From assembly GCF_041270065.1 (NCBI RefSeq), contig NZ_CP065958.1, forward strand, positions 558,001-622,000: a stretch of 64,000 nt of DNA, read 5' to 3'. The DNA comes from Streptomyces fradiae (lineage in GTDB: Bacteria > Actinomycetota > Actinomycetes > Streptomycetales > Streptomycetaceae). The stretch's first letter is position 1, and every line of letters begins with the position of its first letter. The notes below the pieces were generated by a model that made no database searches, was not told the origin of the DNA, and worked only from the letters and a program-made list of their open reading frames with translations. This document shows positions 17,217 to 26,065 of this stretch, in pieces. The translations under genes were made by a program, and so were the position numbers.

Positions 17217-18635
17217 ATGCCCAGTCGCAAGGTCACCACGGTGGCCCTCGTCGGCGTACTGGCCACCGGCACCCTGGCCGCCACCGCCCTGACCTCGCTC
17301 GCGCCCACCGCCGCCGCGGCGGGCATCACGTTCACCGCGACCGCGGACACCTACGTCGACAGCCAGTACCCCTCCGTGAACTACGGCACCTCGACACAAC
17401 TCGGGGTGGACAACAGCCCCGTGAAGCAGATGGTGCTGCGCTTCGACGTCTCCGGCCTGACCCAGCCGGTCACCCGCGCGAAGCTGCGGATCCATGTCGA
17501 CGACGTGGCGGGCGCGGAGAGCGGCAACGGCGGCACGTTCCGCGCGATGTCCACCACCTCGTGGTCCGAGACCTCCGTGACCTACAACAACCGTCCGCCG
17601 ATCGACGGCGCCACGCTCGGCACGCTCGGCTCGGTGGCCCGCAACACCTGGTACGAGGTCGACGTGACCTCGTACGTGACGGGCAACGGCACCTACGGCA
17701 TCGGCGTCACCTCGTCGAGCACCAACGGCGCGGACTACGACGCGCGCGAAACCGGCGCCACCGCCCCGCAGTTGGTGATCGAGACGGGCACCACGCCCAC
17801 GCCCACCCCGACGCCGACCAGCACCGCCACCACCACCCCGCCGCCGTCCGGCGACCCGGTCCTCGTCGGCGCCGGCGACATCGCCACCTCGGGGTCCGGC
17901 GACACCGCGACCGCGAACCTCCTCGACGGCATCTCCGGCACCGTCTTCACCACCGGCGACAACGCCTACCCCAATGGCACGGCCTCCGACTTCTCCACCT
18001 ACTACGAGCCGACCTGGGGCCGCCACAAGGCGCGCACCCGGCCGGCGCCGGGCAACCACGACTACAACACCTCGGGCGCGTCGGCGTACTACGGCTACTT
18101 CGGCGCCAACGCGGGCCCGTCGGGCCAGGGTTACTACTCCTACGACCTCGGCAACTGGCACGTGGTGTCGCTGAACTCCGAGGTCTCGATGTCCGTCGGC
18201 TCGGCCCAGGAGAAGTGGCTGCGCGCCGACCTCGCCGCCGCCAACAAGCCCTGCACCGTGGCCTACTGGCACAAGCCGCGCTGGACCTCCAGCTCCAGCC
18301 ACGCGCCCGAGCCCGCGACCGGCCCGCTGGTCCAGGCGCTGTACGACTACAACGCCGAGGTCGTCCTGACCGGCCACAACCACCAGTACGAGCGCTTCGC
18401 GCCGCAGAACCCGAGCGGCCAGCTCGACACCGCGCGCGGTCTGCGGCAGTTCGTCGCCGGCATGGGCGGCGCCTCCCTCTACGGCTTCGGCACCATCCAG
18501 CCGAACAGCGAGGCCCGCAACAACGACACCTTCGGCGTCCTGAAGCTCACCCTGCACAGCAACGGCTACGACTGGCAGTTCGTGCCGCAGGCGGGCAAGA
18601 CGTACAACGACAGCGGCTCCGGCACCTGCCACTGA
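17217..18635 (+). CDS. Secreted DNRLRE-domain metallophosphatase
   Basis: A 472-aa exported protein. A signal peptide occupies about residues 1-38 (MPSRKVTT, hydrophobic core, ending PTAAAA). A DNRLRE/CBM96-like beta domain spans about 40-190 (ADTYVDSQYPSVNYG, TSWSETSVTYNN). A Thr-Pro linker (TPTPTPTPTS) follows, then a calcineurin-like metallophosphoesterase domain. Metal-ligand motifs are GAGD (about 218), GDNAY (247), GNHDY (279), a single His about 352 and GHNHQYER (386), all intact. This is purple-acid-phosphatase-like in order. It probably hydrolyses phosphate esters outside the cell, with the N-terminal domain attaching to a polymer. RBS AAAGG is 6 nt before the ATG. A hairpin follows at 18652. 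Confidence 0.88.
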   Translation: MPSRKVTTVALVGVLATGTLAATALTSLAPTAAAAGITFTATADTYVDSQYPSVNYGTSTQLGVDNSPVKQMVLRFDVSGLTQPVTRAKLRIHVDDVAGAESGNGGTFRAMSTTSWSETSVTYNNRPPIDGATLGTLGSVARNTWYEVDVTSYVTGNGTYGIGVTSSSTNGADYDARETGATAPQLVIETGTTPTPTPTPTSTATTTPPPSGDPVLVGAGDIATSGSGDTATANLLDGISGTVFTTGDNAYPNGTASDFSTYYEPTWGRHKARTRPAPGNHDYNTSGASAYYGYFGANAGPSGQGYYSYDLGNWHVVSLNSEVSMSVGSAQEKWLRADLAAANKPCTVAYWHKPRWTSSSSHAPEPATGPLVQALYDYNAEVVLTGHNHQYERFAPQNPSGQLDTARGLRQFVAGMGGASLYGFGTIQPNSEARNNDTFGVLKLTLHSNGYDWQFVPQAGKTYNDSGSGTCH

Positions 18636-18651
18636 CGCCGCCCACCCGGGC

Positions 18652-18678
18652 CCGGACGCCGCCGTGCGCGGCGTCCGG
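18652..18678 (+). terminator. Hairpin after the metallophosphatase gene
   Basis: Perfect 11-bp stem CCGGACGCCGC/GCGGCGTCCGG with a 5-nt loop, 16 nt after the stop. No U-tract, as is common for streptomycete terminators. It may attenuate rather than end transcription into the MFS gene. Confidence 0.6.
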
Positions 18679-18733
18679 TGCCACCCCCGCCCGCCCGACG
18701 CCGCCACGTCACGCCCCGGAGGTCGTCACCCCC

Positions 18734-20014
18734 GTGTATCTCTCCACGATCGGCAGGAAGGAGCTGCCGGCCGACCCCCAGGACCCCGCCCGGCGGGGCC
18801 GCTGGAAGGCGGTCGGGGGCAATGTCCTCGCGCTCGGCACCGTCAGCCTGGTCACCGATGTCTCCGCCGAGATGGTCACGGCCGTCCTGCCGCTGTACCT
18901 CGTCCTCGGCCTGCACCTCAGCCCCGCCGCGTACGGCGCCCTCGACGGGCTCCACACCGGGGCCACCGCCCTGCTCAGGCTGGTCGGCGGCTATGTCGCC
19001 GACCGGGTCCGCCGGCGCAAGGCGGTCGCCGGAGTGGGTTACGGCCTGTCGGCGTTCGCCAAGCTCGGCCTGGTCGCCGCGGGCGGCTCCCTGGCGTCGA
19101 TCGGCCTCGTCGTGGCCGCCGACCGGGCGGGCAAGGGGCTGCGCACCGCGCCCCGCGACGCCCTCATCACCCTCTCCGCGCCGGAGGCCTCGCTCGGCCG
19201 GGCGTTCGGGGTGCACCGCGCCATGGACAGCGTCGGCGCCTTCGCCGGCCCGCTCGTCGCCCTCGCCGTGCTCACCGCGGCCGGCCAGTCCTTCGACGCG
19301 GTCTTCGTCACCAGCTTCTGCGTGGCGGCGCTCGGCCTGCTGATCCTCTTCCTCTTCGTACGCGACCACCGCGAGGCCCGCCCGCCCTCGGGCACCGTCT
19401 CACCGCGCGCCGTCGGCCGGCTGCTGCGGACCGCTCCGGTCCGCCGTCTGGTGTGCGCCGCCTGTCTCCTCGGGCTCGCCACCGTCGGCGACGGCTTCGT
19501 GTATCTGCTGCTCCAGCGGCGCGAGTCGCTGTCCATCGGCTGGTTCCCGCTGCTCGCCGTCGGCACCAGCCTGTCGTACCTCCTGCTCTCCGCCCCGATC
19601 GGCGCGCTGGCCGACCGGATCGGGCGGCTGCCGGTGATGCTCGGCGGTTACGGGGTGCTCGCCGCGGTCTATCTGCTGCTGCACGGCCCGCTGGACGGCC
19701 CGGTGCTCCTCGGCACCGTCCTGTTCCTCTACGGGCTGTTCTACGCGGCCACGGAGGGCGTCCTGATGGCGCTCGCCGGCCCGGTCCTGCCGGAACGGCT
19801 GCGGACCACCGGCATCGCGCTCGTACAGAGCGGCCAGGCCCTGGCGTACCTCGGCTCGTCCGTCCTGTTCGGCCTCGCGTGGCAGGAGTGGGGCGGCGCG
19901 ACGGCGAGCCGCTGGGCGGCGGTCGCCGTGGTGGGCGTCGGGGTGGCCACCGCGTTCCTGCTCCGCTCCTCGTCCCCGCGCTCCACGGACGAACAGAAGG
20001 GTTCCCCCTCATGA
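18734..20014 (+). CDS. MFS transporter
   Basis: A 426-aa membrane protein with about 11-12 hydrophobic helices and the MFS loop 2-3 motif (GGYVADRVRRRK, about 76-87), a loop 4-5-like RAGKGLRTAPRDALI, and a second-half ADRIGRLPVMLGG. The segment GKGLRTAPRDAL is characteristic of one subgroup of drug/sugar efflux MFS proteins. Substrate unknown. GTG 18734 lies 11 nt after GGAGG, slightly long. The frame remains open far upstream by chance, through another gene. The stop overlaps the next ATG (ATGA at 20011), so it is coupled to the beta-propeller protein. Confidence 0.88.
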   Translation: MYLSTIGRKELPADPQDPARRGRWKAVGGNVLALGTVSLVTDVSAEMVTAVLPLYLVLGLHLSPAAYGALDGLHTGATALLRLVGGYVADRVRRRKAVAGVGYGLSAFAKLGLVAAGGSLASIGLVVAADRAGKGLRTAPRDALITLSAPEASLGRAFGVHRAMDSVGAFAGPLVALAVLTAAGQSFDAVFVTSFCVAALGLLILFLFVRDHREARPPSGTVSPRAVGRLLRTAPVRRLVCAACLLGLATVGDGFVYLLLQRRESLSIGWFPLLAVGTSLSYLLLSAPIGALADRIGRLPVMLGGYGVLAAVYLLLHGPLDGPVLLGTVLFLYGLFYAATEGVLMALAGPVLPERLRTTGIALVQSGQALAYLGSSVLFGLAWQEWGGATASRWAAVAVVGVGVATAFLLRSSSPRSTDEQKGSPS

Positions 20015-21036
20015 CCGCCCCCACGCAGCGGACGAAGCTCCTCGTCACCGCGCTCGCCGCCGTGCTCCTCGCGTCCCTGGCCGCGATCGCCGTGATGGTC
20101 GGCCGGCAGAACGCGGTCGCCGACGCCCCTGCCGGAGCCCCCGACGGCGCCCGGCCACAGGCCGCCGGTGCCGCCGGACGGCCCGGCGACCGGCTCCGCG
20201 TCCTCAGCAACGGCCTGCTCTCCACCGTCTCCCTCGCCGACCCGTCCGGGCCGCGCACGGTCACCACGACCCGCTGCGACCGGGTCTACACGGCGGGCGG
20301 CACCACCGCCTGTCTGACGCCCGCCGGCGCGCTCAGCGGCCCCCGGCTGCTCGTCCTCGACGAGCGGCAGCGGACCCGGCGCACCGTCCCGCTCACCGGT
20401 CTGCCCAACCGGACCAGGGTCTCGGCCGACGGCCGCATGGTCGCCTGGACGCTGTTCGTGGGCGGCGACTCGTACGCGGGCGGCGGCTTCTCCACCAGGA
20501 CCGGCATCCTCGACACGCGCACCGGCCACGTCATCCCGTCCCTGGAGGAGTTCGCGGTCTTCCGTGACGGACGCCGCCACCGGGCGGCGGACATCAACGT
20601 CTGGGGCGTCACCTTCGCCGCCGACGACAACCGCTTCTACGCGACCGTCTCCAGCGCCGGCCGGCGCTCCCTGGTGGAGGGCGACATCGCGGCCCGTACC
20701 CTGCGCACCCTCGCGGACAACGTCGAGTGCCCGTCGCTGTCGCCCGACGGCCGGCGGATCGCCTTCAAGCAGGCCGTCGGCGCCGATCCGGCCAAGGGCT
20801 GGCGCCTGTCCGTCCTCGACCTCGCCACGCTGCGCCGCACCGCACTGGCCGAGACCCGGAGCGTGGACGACCAGGCGGCCTGGATCGACGACGCCACCGT
20901 CGCGTACGCCCTCCAGCGCGCCGACGGCACCGACGACGTCTGGACCGTCCCCGCCGACGGCACCGGCCGCCCGCGCGTCCTGGTCCCGGGCGCCGCCTCG
21001 CCCGCGGTCCTTCCGGCGCCGGGCCGAGGGCGCTGA
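20011..21036 (+). CDS. Membrane-anchored TolB-like beta-propeller protein
   Basis: A 341-aa protein with an N-terminal signal-anchor (LLVTALAAVLLASLAAIAVMV, about 9-29), an Ala/Pro-rich spacer, then PD40/WD40-like propeller blades (VSADGRMVAWTLFVGG, PSLSPDGRRIAFKQAVG, DQAAWIDDATVAYALQ). The domain therefore faces outside the membrane. It starts within the MFS stop (ATGA) and ends in a strong hairpin, so the MFS gene and this one form an operon. A role as an extracytoplasmic partner of the transporter is inference. No catalytic residues recognised. Confidence 0.8.
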   Translation: MTAPTQRTKLLVTALAAVLLASLAAIAVMVGRQNAVADAPAGAPDGARPQAAGAAGRPGDRLRVLSNGLLSTVSLADPSGPRTVTTTRCDRVYTAGGTTACLTPAGALSGPRLLVLDERQRTRRTVPLTGLPNRTRVSADGRMVAWTLFVGGDSYAGGGFSTRTGILDTRTGHVIPSLEEFAVFRDGRRHRAADINVWGVTFAADDNRFYATVSSAGRRSLVEGDIAARTLRTLADNVECPSLSPDGRRIAFKQAVGADPAKGWRLSVLDLATLRRTALAETRSVDDQAAWIDDATVAYALQRADGTDDVWTVPADGTGRPRVLVPGAASPAVLPAPGRGR

Positions 21037-21044
21037 GGACGCAG

Positions 21045-21090
21045 GTGGGCCCGGCCGTCGCACACGGGGGAGGTGCGAGGCCGGGCCCAC
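21045..21090 (+). terminator. Strong hairpin ending the MFS/propeller operon
   Basis: Perfect 12-bp stem GTGGGCCCGGCC (21045-21056) and GGCCGGGCCCAC (21079-21090) with a 22-nt loop, starting 8 nt after the stop. Confidence 0.8.
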
Positions 21091-21248
21091 CACCACGGTA
21101 GCGCGGACCCGACCGCCCCGTCTCCGGTATGGCGAAAGCGAAATGCCGAAATCGCGGAACCGCCGAGGCACACTGGCAGGAGGGGGCGGTAGGCAGGCCC
21201 CGGCCGGGGCACGGCCGGTGCCGCCCGCTCTGGGAAGAGGGTGCGCGG

Positions 21249-22166
21249 ATGGCTGGCACACGGTCCTCGTCCCGCTCGCGCTACGCCCCGGACCGGGGGC
21301 TCGCGACGCGCATGGCGACGACGATGTTCCTGATCGGACTCCTCTACGTGGTCTTCGTCGGCGTCCTGCTCGTCCTGCTGCGCGGATCCTGGCCGGTCAT
21401 CCTGCTGATCACGGGCGTGCTGTTCGTCGGGCAGTTCTGGTTCAGCGACAAGATCGCCGCGCTCGGGATGGGCGCGCGCGAGGTGACCCGTGAGCAGGCG
21501 CCGGAGCTGCACGGCACGGTGGACCGGATCTGCGCCCTCGCCGACATGCCGAAGCCGAAGGTGGCGATCGCCGAGAGCGACGTGCCGAACGCGTTCGCGA
21601 CCGGGCGCGGCGAGAAGACCGCCCTGGTCTGCGTGACCACGGGCCTGCTGCGGCGGCTCGAGCCGGAGGAACTGGAGGGGGTGCTCGCGCACGAGATGTC
21701 GCACGTGGCGCACCGGGACGTCGCGGTCATGACGATCGCGTCCTTCCTCGGGGTGCTCGCCGGGATGATGACCCGGGTCGCGCTCTACAGCGGCCTGGGC
21801 CGCAGCCGGGACAGCACCCTGGGCGCCGCCGTGATCCTGGTGCCCGTGGTCAGCGCCGTCGTGTATGTGGTCAGCTTCCTGCTCACCCGGGTGCTGTCCC
21901 GCTACCGCGAGCTGGCCGCCGACCGGGCCGCCGCACTGCTCACCGGCCGGCCCTCGGCGCTGGCCTCCGCGCTCACCAAGGTGAGCGGCGATATGGCGCG
22001 GATCCCGACAAAGGACCTGCGCAAGGCGGAGCCGTACAACGCCTTCTGGTTCGCGCCCGCGTTCTCCTCGAAGGAGAGCCTGAGCCGGCTGCTCTCCAGC
22101 CACCCCACCCTGGAGCAGCGGCTCGAGCAGCTGGCGCGGATCTCGGCGCAGCTCGGCGAGGCGTGA
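21249..22166 (+). CDS. htpX: Zinc metalloprotease HtpX (M48B)
   Basis: A 305-aa membrane protease: two N-terminal TM helices (about 24-44 and 48-64), zinc site HEMSH (H148, E149, H152) with the third ligand in the SRYRELAADRAA segment (about 217-228), then two further hydrophobic segments around the active site. It degrades damaged membrane proteins, facing the cytoplasm. ATG 21249 (MAGTRSSSRSRY) has AAGAGGG about 8 nt upstream. The next gene encodes PspAB, the usual actinobacterial neighbour, linking the pair to envelope (phage-shock-type) stress. Confidence 0.93.
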   Translation: MAGTRSSSRSRYAPDRGLATRMATTMFLIGLLYVVFVGVLLVLLRGSWPVILLITGVLFVGQFWFSDKIAALGMGAREVTREQAPELHGTVDRICALADMPKPKVAIAESDVPNAFATGRGEKTALVCVTTGLLRRLEPEELEGVLAHEMSHVAHRDVAVMTIASFLGVLAGMMTRVALYSGLGRSRDSTLGAAVILVPVVSAVVYVVSFLLTRVLSRYRELAADRAAALLTGRPSALASALTKVSGDMARIPTKDLRKAEPYNAFWFAPAFSSKESLSRLLSSHPTLEQRLEQLARISAQLGEA

Positions 22167-22192
22167 GGCGGGAATCGGAAGGCGGGTCGGCG

Positions 22193-22807
22193 GTGGGACT
22201 CCTCGACAGCATCCTCGGGCGCAGCCGGCCGGTGCGGCCGGATCTCGACCGGCTCTTCGGGCTTCCTGCGGCGGCCCTCACCCTCCAGGCAGGCACCGGT
22301 CTCGTGCCCACGGGTGCCGGGTCGGTGTGTTTCGCGGCGGTGGAGGGCGGAGCCTTCGGACGCCTGAAGGAGGAGGTACGGGAGCTGCTCGACGCCGACG
22401 CGGCCGACACCGCCACCGGCCCCGTCACGTACGCCTCGGACGCGTACGGCTACACCTGGCTCACCGTTCGCCGTCCCGCCGAGGATCTGATCACGCTGGT
22501 CAACGATCTGCACGCGGTCAACTCGCTCCTGGAGGAGGCCGGCTTCGGGCCGAACCTGCTCTGCTCGCTGACCGGGTTCCACGCACCGGGGGGCGACGGA
22601 CGGGGGGTGCGGGAGCTCGCCCTCGTCTATCTCTACAAGCGCGGCACGTTCTATCCCTTCGCGCCGCGCGCCGATCGCGCCGAGACCCGCGACAACGCGC
22701 TGGAGCTGCAGGTGAAGGCGTTGCTCGCGGGTGACCTGGCCCTGGAGCCGGACATGGAGCGCTGGTTCCCCGTCTGGGGCGCCCCGGGGCTCGGCGGGGC
22801 GGGGTAG
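22193..22807 (+). CDS. pspAB: PspA-associated protein PspAB
   Basis: A 204-aa soluble protein starting VGLLDSILGRSRPVRPDLDRLF, the typical PspAB N-terminus, with conserved DLHAVNSLLEEAGFG and LVYLYKRGTFYPFAP. In Actinobacteria PspAB is encoded next to htpX and is associated with the PspA membrane-stress system; its biochemical role is unresolved. GTG 22193 has GGAAGG about 10 nt upstream. An in-frame GTG at 22163 would overlap the htpX stop and is the alternative start. It is the last gene before the cobalamin riboswitch leader. Confidence 0.85.
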   Translation: MGLLDSILGRSRPVRPDLDRLFGLPAAALTLQAGTGLVPTGAGSVCFAAVEGGAFGRLKEEVRELLDADAADTATGPVTYASDAYGYTWLTVRRPAEDLITLVNDLHAVNSLLEEAGFGPNLLCSLTGFHAPGGDGRGVRELALVYLYKRGTFYPFAPRADRAETRDNALELQVKALLAGDLALEPDMERWFPVWGAPGLGGAG

Positions 22808-22869
22808 CTCCGGCGAGGCGGAACGGGACCCGGCCCCCGGGACCATGATCGCCCTGTGGTAGTTTGCCG

Positions 22870-23067
22870 TGGCCAGTCGTACCTCTGCGCGTACGCCGCG
22901 TGAGCGGCCGTCACGTGCACGGGTCAGGGAATCCGGTGGGAATCCGGAGCTGACGCGCAGCGGTGAGGGTGACGGGCGGGGCATCGGCCACTGGGCATGT
23001 CGTACGACGTACGCACCCGGGAAGGCGTCCCGTCCGGGTGACCCCGAGTCCGAAGACCTGCTGGCGG
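22870..23067 (+). ncRNA. Cobalamin (B12) riboswitch
   Basis: The leader carries the class hallmarks in order: GTGCACGGGTCAGGGAAT, CCGGTGGGAATCCGGAGCTG (AdoCbl core), GCAGCGGTGAG, the B12 box GCCACTG at 22987-22993, GGGAAGGCGTC, and GAGTCCGAAGACCTGC near the 3' end. P1 can form between GCCAG (22872-22876) and CTGGC (23061-23065). It lies 82 nt before the first gene of a BtuFCD-type importer. Adenosylcobalamin binding would be expected to switch the operon off. Confidence 0.93.
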
Positions 23068-23148
23068 CCCCGGCACGGTACCGACGTCGTCCGGGAAGGA
23101 CCGTACGACAGGCTCCGCGTATGAGCCGTGGACGCAGAGGATTCCCGC

Positions 23149-24222
23149 GTGCCCTTCGCACACCCCGCCCGTGCCCTTCGTTCCGCCGCGCTGCTGGTGA
23201 CCGGGGCTTTGCTCGTCGCCGGCTGCGGCACCGGCGGCCCGGACGGCTCCGATCCGTCCGGGTCCGCCAAGTCCTCCGTACAGGGGGGTGCGAAGGGCGG
23301 CTATCCGATCACCCTGGAGAACTGCGGGCAGCGGGTCACGGTCACCGCGCCGCCGCGCCGGGCCGTGGCACTCGACCAGGGGTCGGCCGAGATCCTGCTC
23401 TCCCTCGGCCTCGCCGACCGGATGGTGGGCACGGCGACCTGGACGGACCCGGTACTGAAGGGCCTGGAGAAGGCGAACGCGTCCGTGCCCCGGCTCGCCG
23501 ACCGCTACCCCTCCTTCGAGAAGGTGCTCGACACCGATCCGGACTTCGTCAGCGCCTCCTTCCTCTACACCCTCGGCAAGGGCGGCGTGGCGCCGCGCGA
23601 GCGCTTCACCCAACTCGGCGTCCCCACGTACCTCTCCCCCACCGACTGCGTCGACAAGGACAACAGCGGGGACGGCGACGGCGTGCGGACGCGCCCGCTG
23701 ACGATGGAGACGGTGTACGGCGAAGTACGTGATCTGGCACGGGTGTTCGGCGTGCCGGAGCGCGGCGAGAAGCTGATCGGCGACCTTAAGGCGCGGGTCG
23801 AGAAGGCCCGCGCGGGCGCGGACTTCAAGGGCGCGTCCGTCCTCTACTGGTTCTCGGACTCGCAGGGTCCGTACATGGCGGGGTGCTGCGGTGCGCCCGG
23901 GATCGTCAGCACCACCCTCGGGGTGCGGAACGTCTTCGACGACACCAAGGAGGAGTGGCCGCAGATCAATTGGGAGACGGTCGCCGACCGCGACCCCGAC
24001 GTCCTTGTGATCGCCGACCTGACGCGCAAGGCGCAGTCGGCGGAGAGCGCCGCGAAGAAGATCGAGTTCCTGGAGTCGCATCCGGTCACGAGGAACATGA
24101 CGGCGGTGAAGGCGAAGCGGTACGTCATCCTCAGCGGCCAGGCGATGAACCCGACCGTCCGGACCGTCGAGGGCGTCGAGAAGGTCGCGGCCGCGCTGCG
24201 GTCGTACGGGCTCGCCAAGTGA
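23149..24222 (+). CDS. btuF: Corrinoid ABC transporter substrate-binding lipoprotein (BtuF-type)
   Basis: A 357-aa lipoprotein with lipobox LVAGC (Cys26), then a type III periplasmic-binding fold (PF01497-like): RVTVTAPPRRAVALDQGSAEILLSLGLADRMVG, DPDFVSASF, WPQINWETVADRDPDVLVIAD. This family binds cobalamin or ferric siderophores. The riboswitch upstream argues for corrinoid. GTG 23149 has GAGGA with 7-nt spacing, preferred over GTG 23128. The GTGA overlap at 24219 couples it to the permease. It lies outside the membrane, delivering substrate to BtuC. A GCCGAP Cys pair (about 251-252) is unusual but of unknown meaning. Confidence 0.9.
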   Translation: MPFAHPARALRSAALLVTGALLVAGCGTGGPDGSDPSGSAKSSVQGGAKGGYPITLENCGQRVTVTAPPRRAVALDQGSAEILLSLGLADRMVGTATWTDPVLKGLEKANASVPRLADRYPSFEKVLDTDPDFVSASFLYTLGKGGVAPRERFTQLGVPTYLSPTDCVDKDNSGDGDGVRTRPLTMETVYGEVRDLARVFGVPERGEKLIGDLKARVEKARAGADFKGASVLYWFSDSQGPYMAGCCGAPGIVSTTLGVRNVFDDTKEEWPQINWETVADRDPDVLVIADLTRKAQSAESAAKKIEFLESHPVTRNMTAVKAKRYVILSGQAMNPTVRTVEGVEKVAAALRSYGLAK

Positions 24223-25238
24223 GCCGGGTCGCCGCCCTCTCGGGGGCGGGCGGACTGGGGCTGCTGTGCGGGTCGGTGGCCGTCGCGATCACGATCGGCC
24301 CGGCGGACATCTCCGTGGCCGATGTGTGGTCGGTCGTCCTCGCACACCTGGGCCCGGGGGACACGGCGGTGCTGAGCCCGATCCGGGACGGGATCGTGTG
24401 GAACCTGCGGCTGCCGCGTACGCTCCTCGCCGCCGTGTGCGGCGCGGGGCTCGCGGTCTGCGGTGCGGTGATGCAGTCGCTGCTGCGCAATCCGCTCGCC
24501 GATCCGTTCGTGCTCGGGGTGTCGTCGGGCGCCTCGACCGGCGCGGTCGCGGTCGTCGTCCTCGGGGTGGGCGGGGGCGCGGTGTCGGTGACCGGCGGCG
24601 CGTTCGTGGGCGCGGTGTGCTCCTTCGCGCTCGTCCTGTTCCTCAGCCATGTCCTGGGCGGGTCGACGGACCGGGTGGTGCTCGCCGGGGTGGCCGCGAT
24701 GCAGCTGTTCTCGGCGCTGACGTCGTTCGTCGTGATGACGGCGGCGGACGCCGAGACGACGCGGGGCGTGCTGTTCTGGCTGCTCGGCTCGCTGGCCGGG
24801 GCGGGGTGGACGGATGTCGCGGTGTGCGGGGCCGTGCTCGCGGCGGCGCTGCTGATCTGCGGCGGGTATGCGCGGACCCTGGACGCCTTCGCGTTCGGCG
24901 AGGACGCGGCGGCCTCGCTCGGGGTGTCCGTGGCCCGGACCCGGGTGGTGCTGCTGTGCGTGACGGCGCTCCTGACGGCCGCGCTGGTCGCGTCGGCGGG
25001 GGCGATCGGCTTCGTCGGCCTGGTCCTGCCGCACGCGGTGCGGATGCTCGCCGGTCCCGGGCACACGCGGCTGCTGCCGCTGACGGCGCTGGCCGGCGCG
25101 GTGTTCCTGGTGTGGGCGGACACCCTGGCCCGTACCGTGCTCGATCCGCAGGAGGTGCCGGTGGGTGTGGTGACCTCGCTGGTGGGTGTGCCGGCGTTCG
25201 TCCTCGTCCTCTATCGGGCGAGGGGTACGGCCCGATGA
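24219..25238 (+). CDS. btuC: Corrinoid ABC transporter permease (BtuC/FecCD family)
   Basis: A 339-aa, roughly ten-helix permease of the FecCD family. Signature segments include LRLPRTLLAAVCGAGLAVCGAVMQ, RNPLADPFVLGVSSGAS, and GAIGFVGLVLPHAVR (the loop contacting the ATPase). The GTG start lies inside the BtuF stop (GTGA), and its own stop overlaps the ATG of the ATPase (ATGA at 25235). These overlaps give equimolar translation of the complex. It imports corrinoid across the cytoplasmic membrane. Fe-siderophore specificity would be the alternative without the riboswitch. Confidence 0.92.
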   Translation: MSRVAALSGAGGLGLLCGSVAVAITIGPADISVADVWSVVLAHLGPGDTAVLSPIRDGIVWNLRLPRTLLAAVCGAGLAVCGAVMQSLLRNPLADPFVLGVSSGASTGAVAVVVLGVGGGAVSVTGGAFVGAVCSFALVLFLSHVLGGSTDRVVLAGVAAMQLFSALTSFVVMTAADAETTRGVLFWLLGSLAGAGWTDVAVCGAVLAAALLICGGYARTLDAFAFGEDAAASLGVSVARTRVVLLCVTALLTAALVASAGAIGFVGLVLPHAVRMLAGPGHTRLLPLTALAGAVFLVWADTLARTVLDPQEVPVGVVTSLVGVPAFVLVLYRARGTAR

Positions 25239-26065
25239 CCGGACGGGAGTGGGGGCTGCGGGCCGAGCGGGTGACGCGGACGGCCGGCGGTGCGCTGCTG
25301 CTCGACGGGGTGAGCCTGGCGCCGCGCCCCGGCCAGGTCACCGGGCTGCTCGGGCCGAACGGTTCGGGGAAGTCGACGCTGCTGCGGGTCCTCGCGGGGG
25401 TGCTGGCGCCGGACGCCGGGGTGGTGACCCTTGACGGCGATCCGCTGTCCGGGCTGCCGCGCCGGACGGTCGCCCGCCGGCTCGCCACCGTCGAGCAGCA
25501 CGCCGACACCCAGGTCGATCTGACGGTGTCGGACGTCGTACGGCTCGGGCGCGTCCCGCACCGCCGGGCGTGGGCGCCGGCCGCGGCGGGCGACGAGGCG
25601 GCGGTACGGGCGGCGCTGGCCCGCACCGGGCTCGGCGACCGGGCGGACCGGGCGTGGCGCACGCTGTCGGGCGGTGAGCGGCAGCGCGTCCAGATCGCCC
25701 GGGCGCTCGCCCAGGAGCCGCGCGAGCTGCTCCTCGACGAACCCACCAACCACCTGGACATCCAGCACCAGTTGGAGCTGCTCGCGCTGCTCACCGGGCT
25801 CGGCCTCACGAGCGTGATCGCGCTGCACGACCTCAATCTGGCGGCGATGTACTGCGACCATCTGGTGGTGCTGCGGGCGGGGCGGGTGGTGGCGAGCGGC
25901 CCGCCGGCGGAGGTCCTGACGGCGGAGCTGATCGCCGACGTGTACGGCGTCCGCGCCGCCGTGTCCCGCCCGGACCCGGACGGGCGCCCGCACATCCGCT
26001 TCCTGGGGCCCGTCGCACCGGTCCTGCCTGTCGTGCCCGTCGTCAGTCCGCGAGCGTCCAGTTGA
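25235..26065 (+). CDS. btuD: Corrinoid ABC transporter ATP-binding protein (BtuD-type)
   Basis: A 276-aa ATPase: Walker A GPNGSGKST (residues 40-48), Q-loop near VEQHADTQ, signature LSGGERQRV, Walker B LLLDEPTNHLD, H-loop ALHDLNLA. It energises import by the BtuC permease. It ends convergently with the GyrI-like gene, overlapping its 3' end by 23 nt. The C-terminus is extended by a hydrophobic, Val/Pro-rich tail of about 20 residues, probably unimportant. Confidence 0.93.
   Translation: MTGREWGLRAERVTRTAGGALLLDGVSLAPRPGQVTGLLGPNGSGKSTLLRVLAGVLAPDAGVVTLDGDPLSGLPRRTVARRLATVEQHADTQVDLTVSDVVRLGRVPHRRAWAPAAAGDEAAVRAALARTGLGDRADRAWRTLSGGERQRVQIARALAQEPRELLLDEPTNHLDIQHQLELLALLTGLGLTSVIALHDLNLAAMYCDHLVVLRAGRVVASGPPAEVLTAELIADVYGVRAAVSRPDPDGRPHIRFLGPVAPVLPVVPVVSPRASS

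Noticed and set aside
16988..18733. In-frame extension of the MFS gene upstream through the metallophosphatase region
   Set aside because: The extension is out of frame with the well-supported secreted phosphatase and is Arg/His/Pro-rich. A GTG at 18734 with GGAGG gives a normal MFS length.
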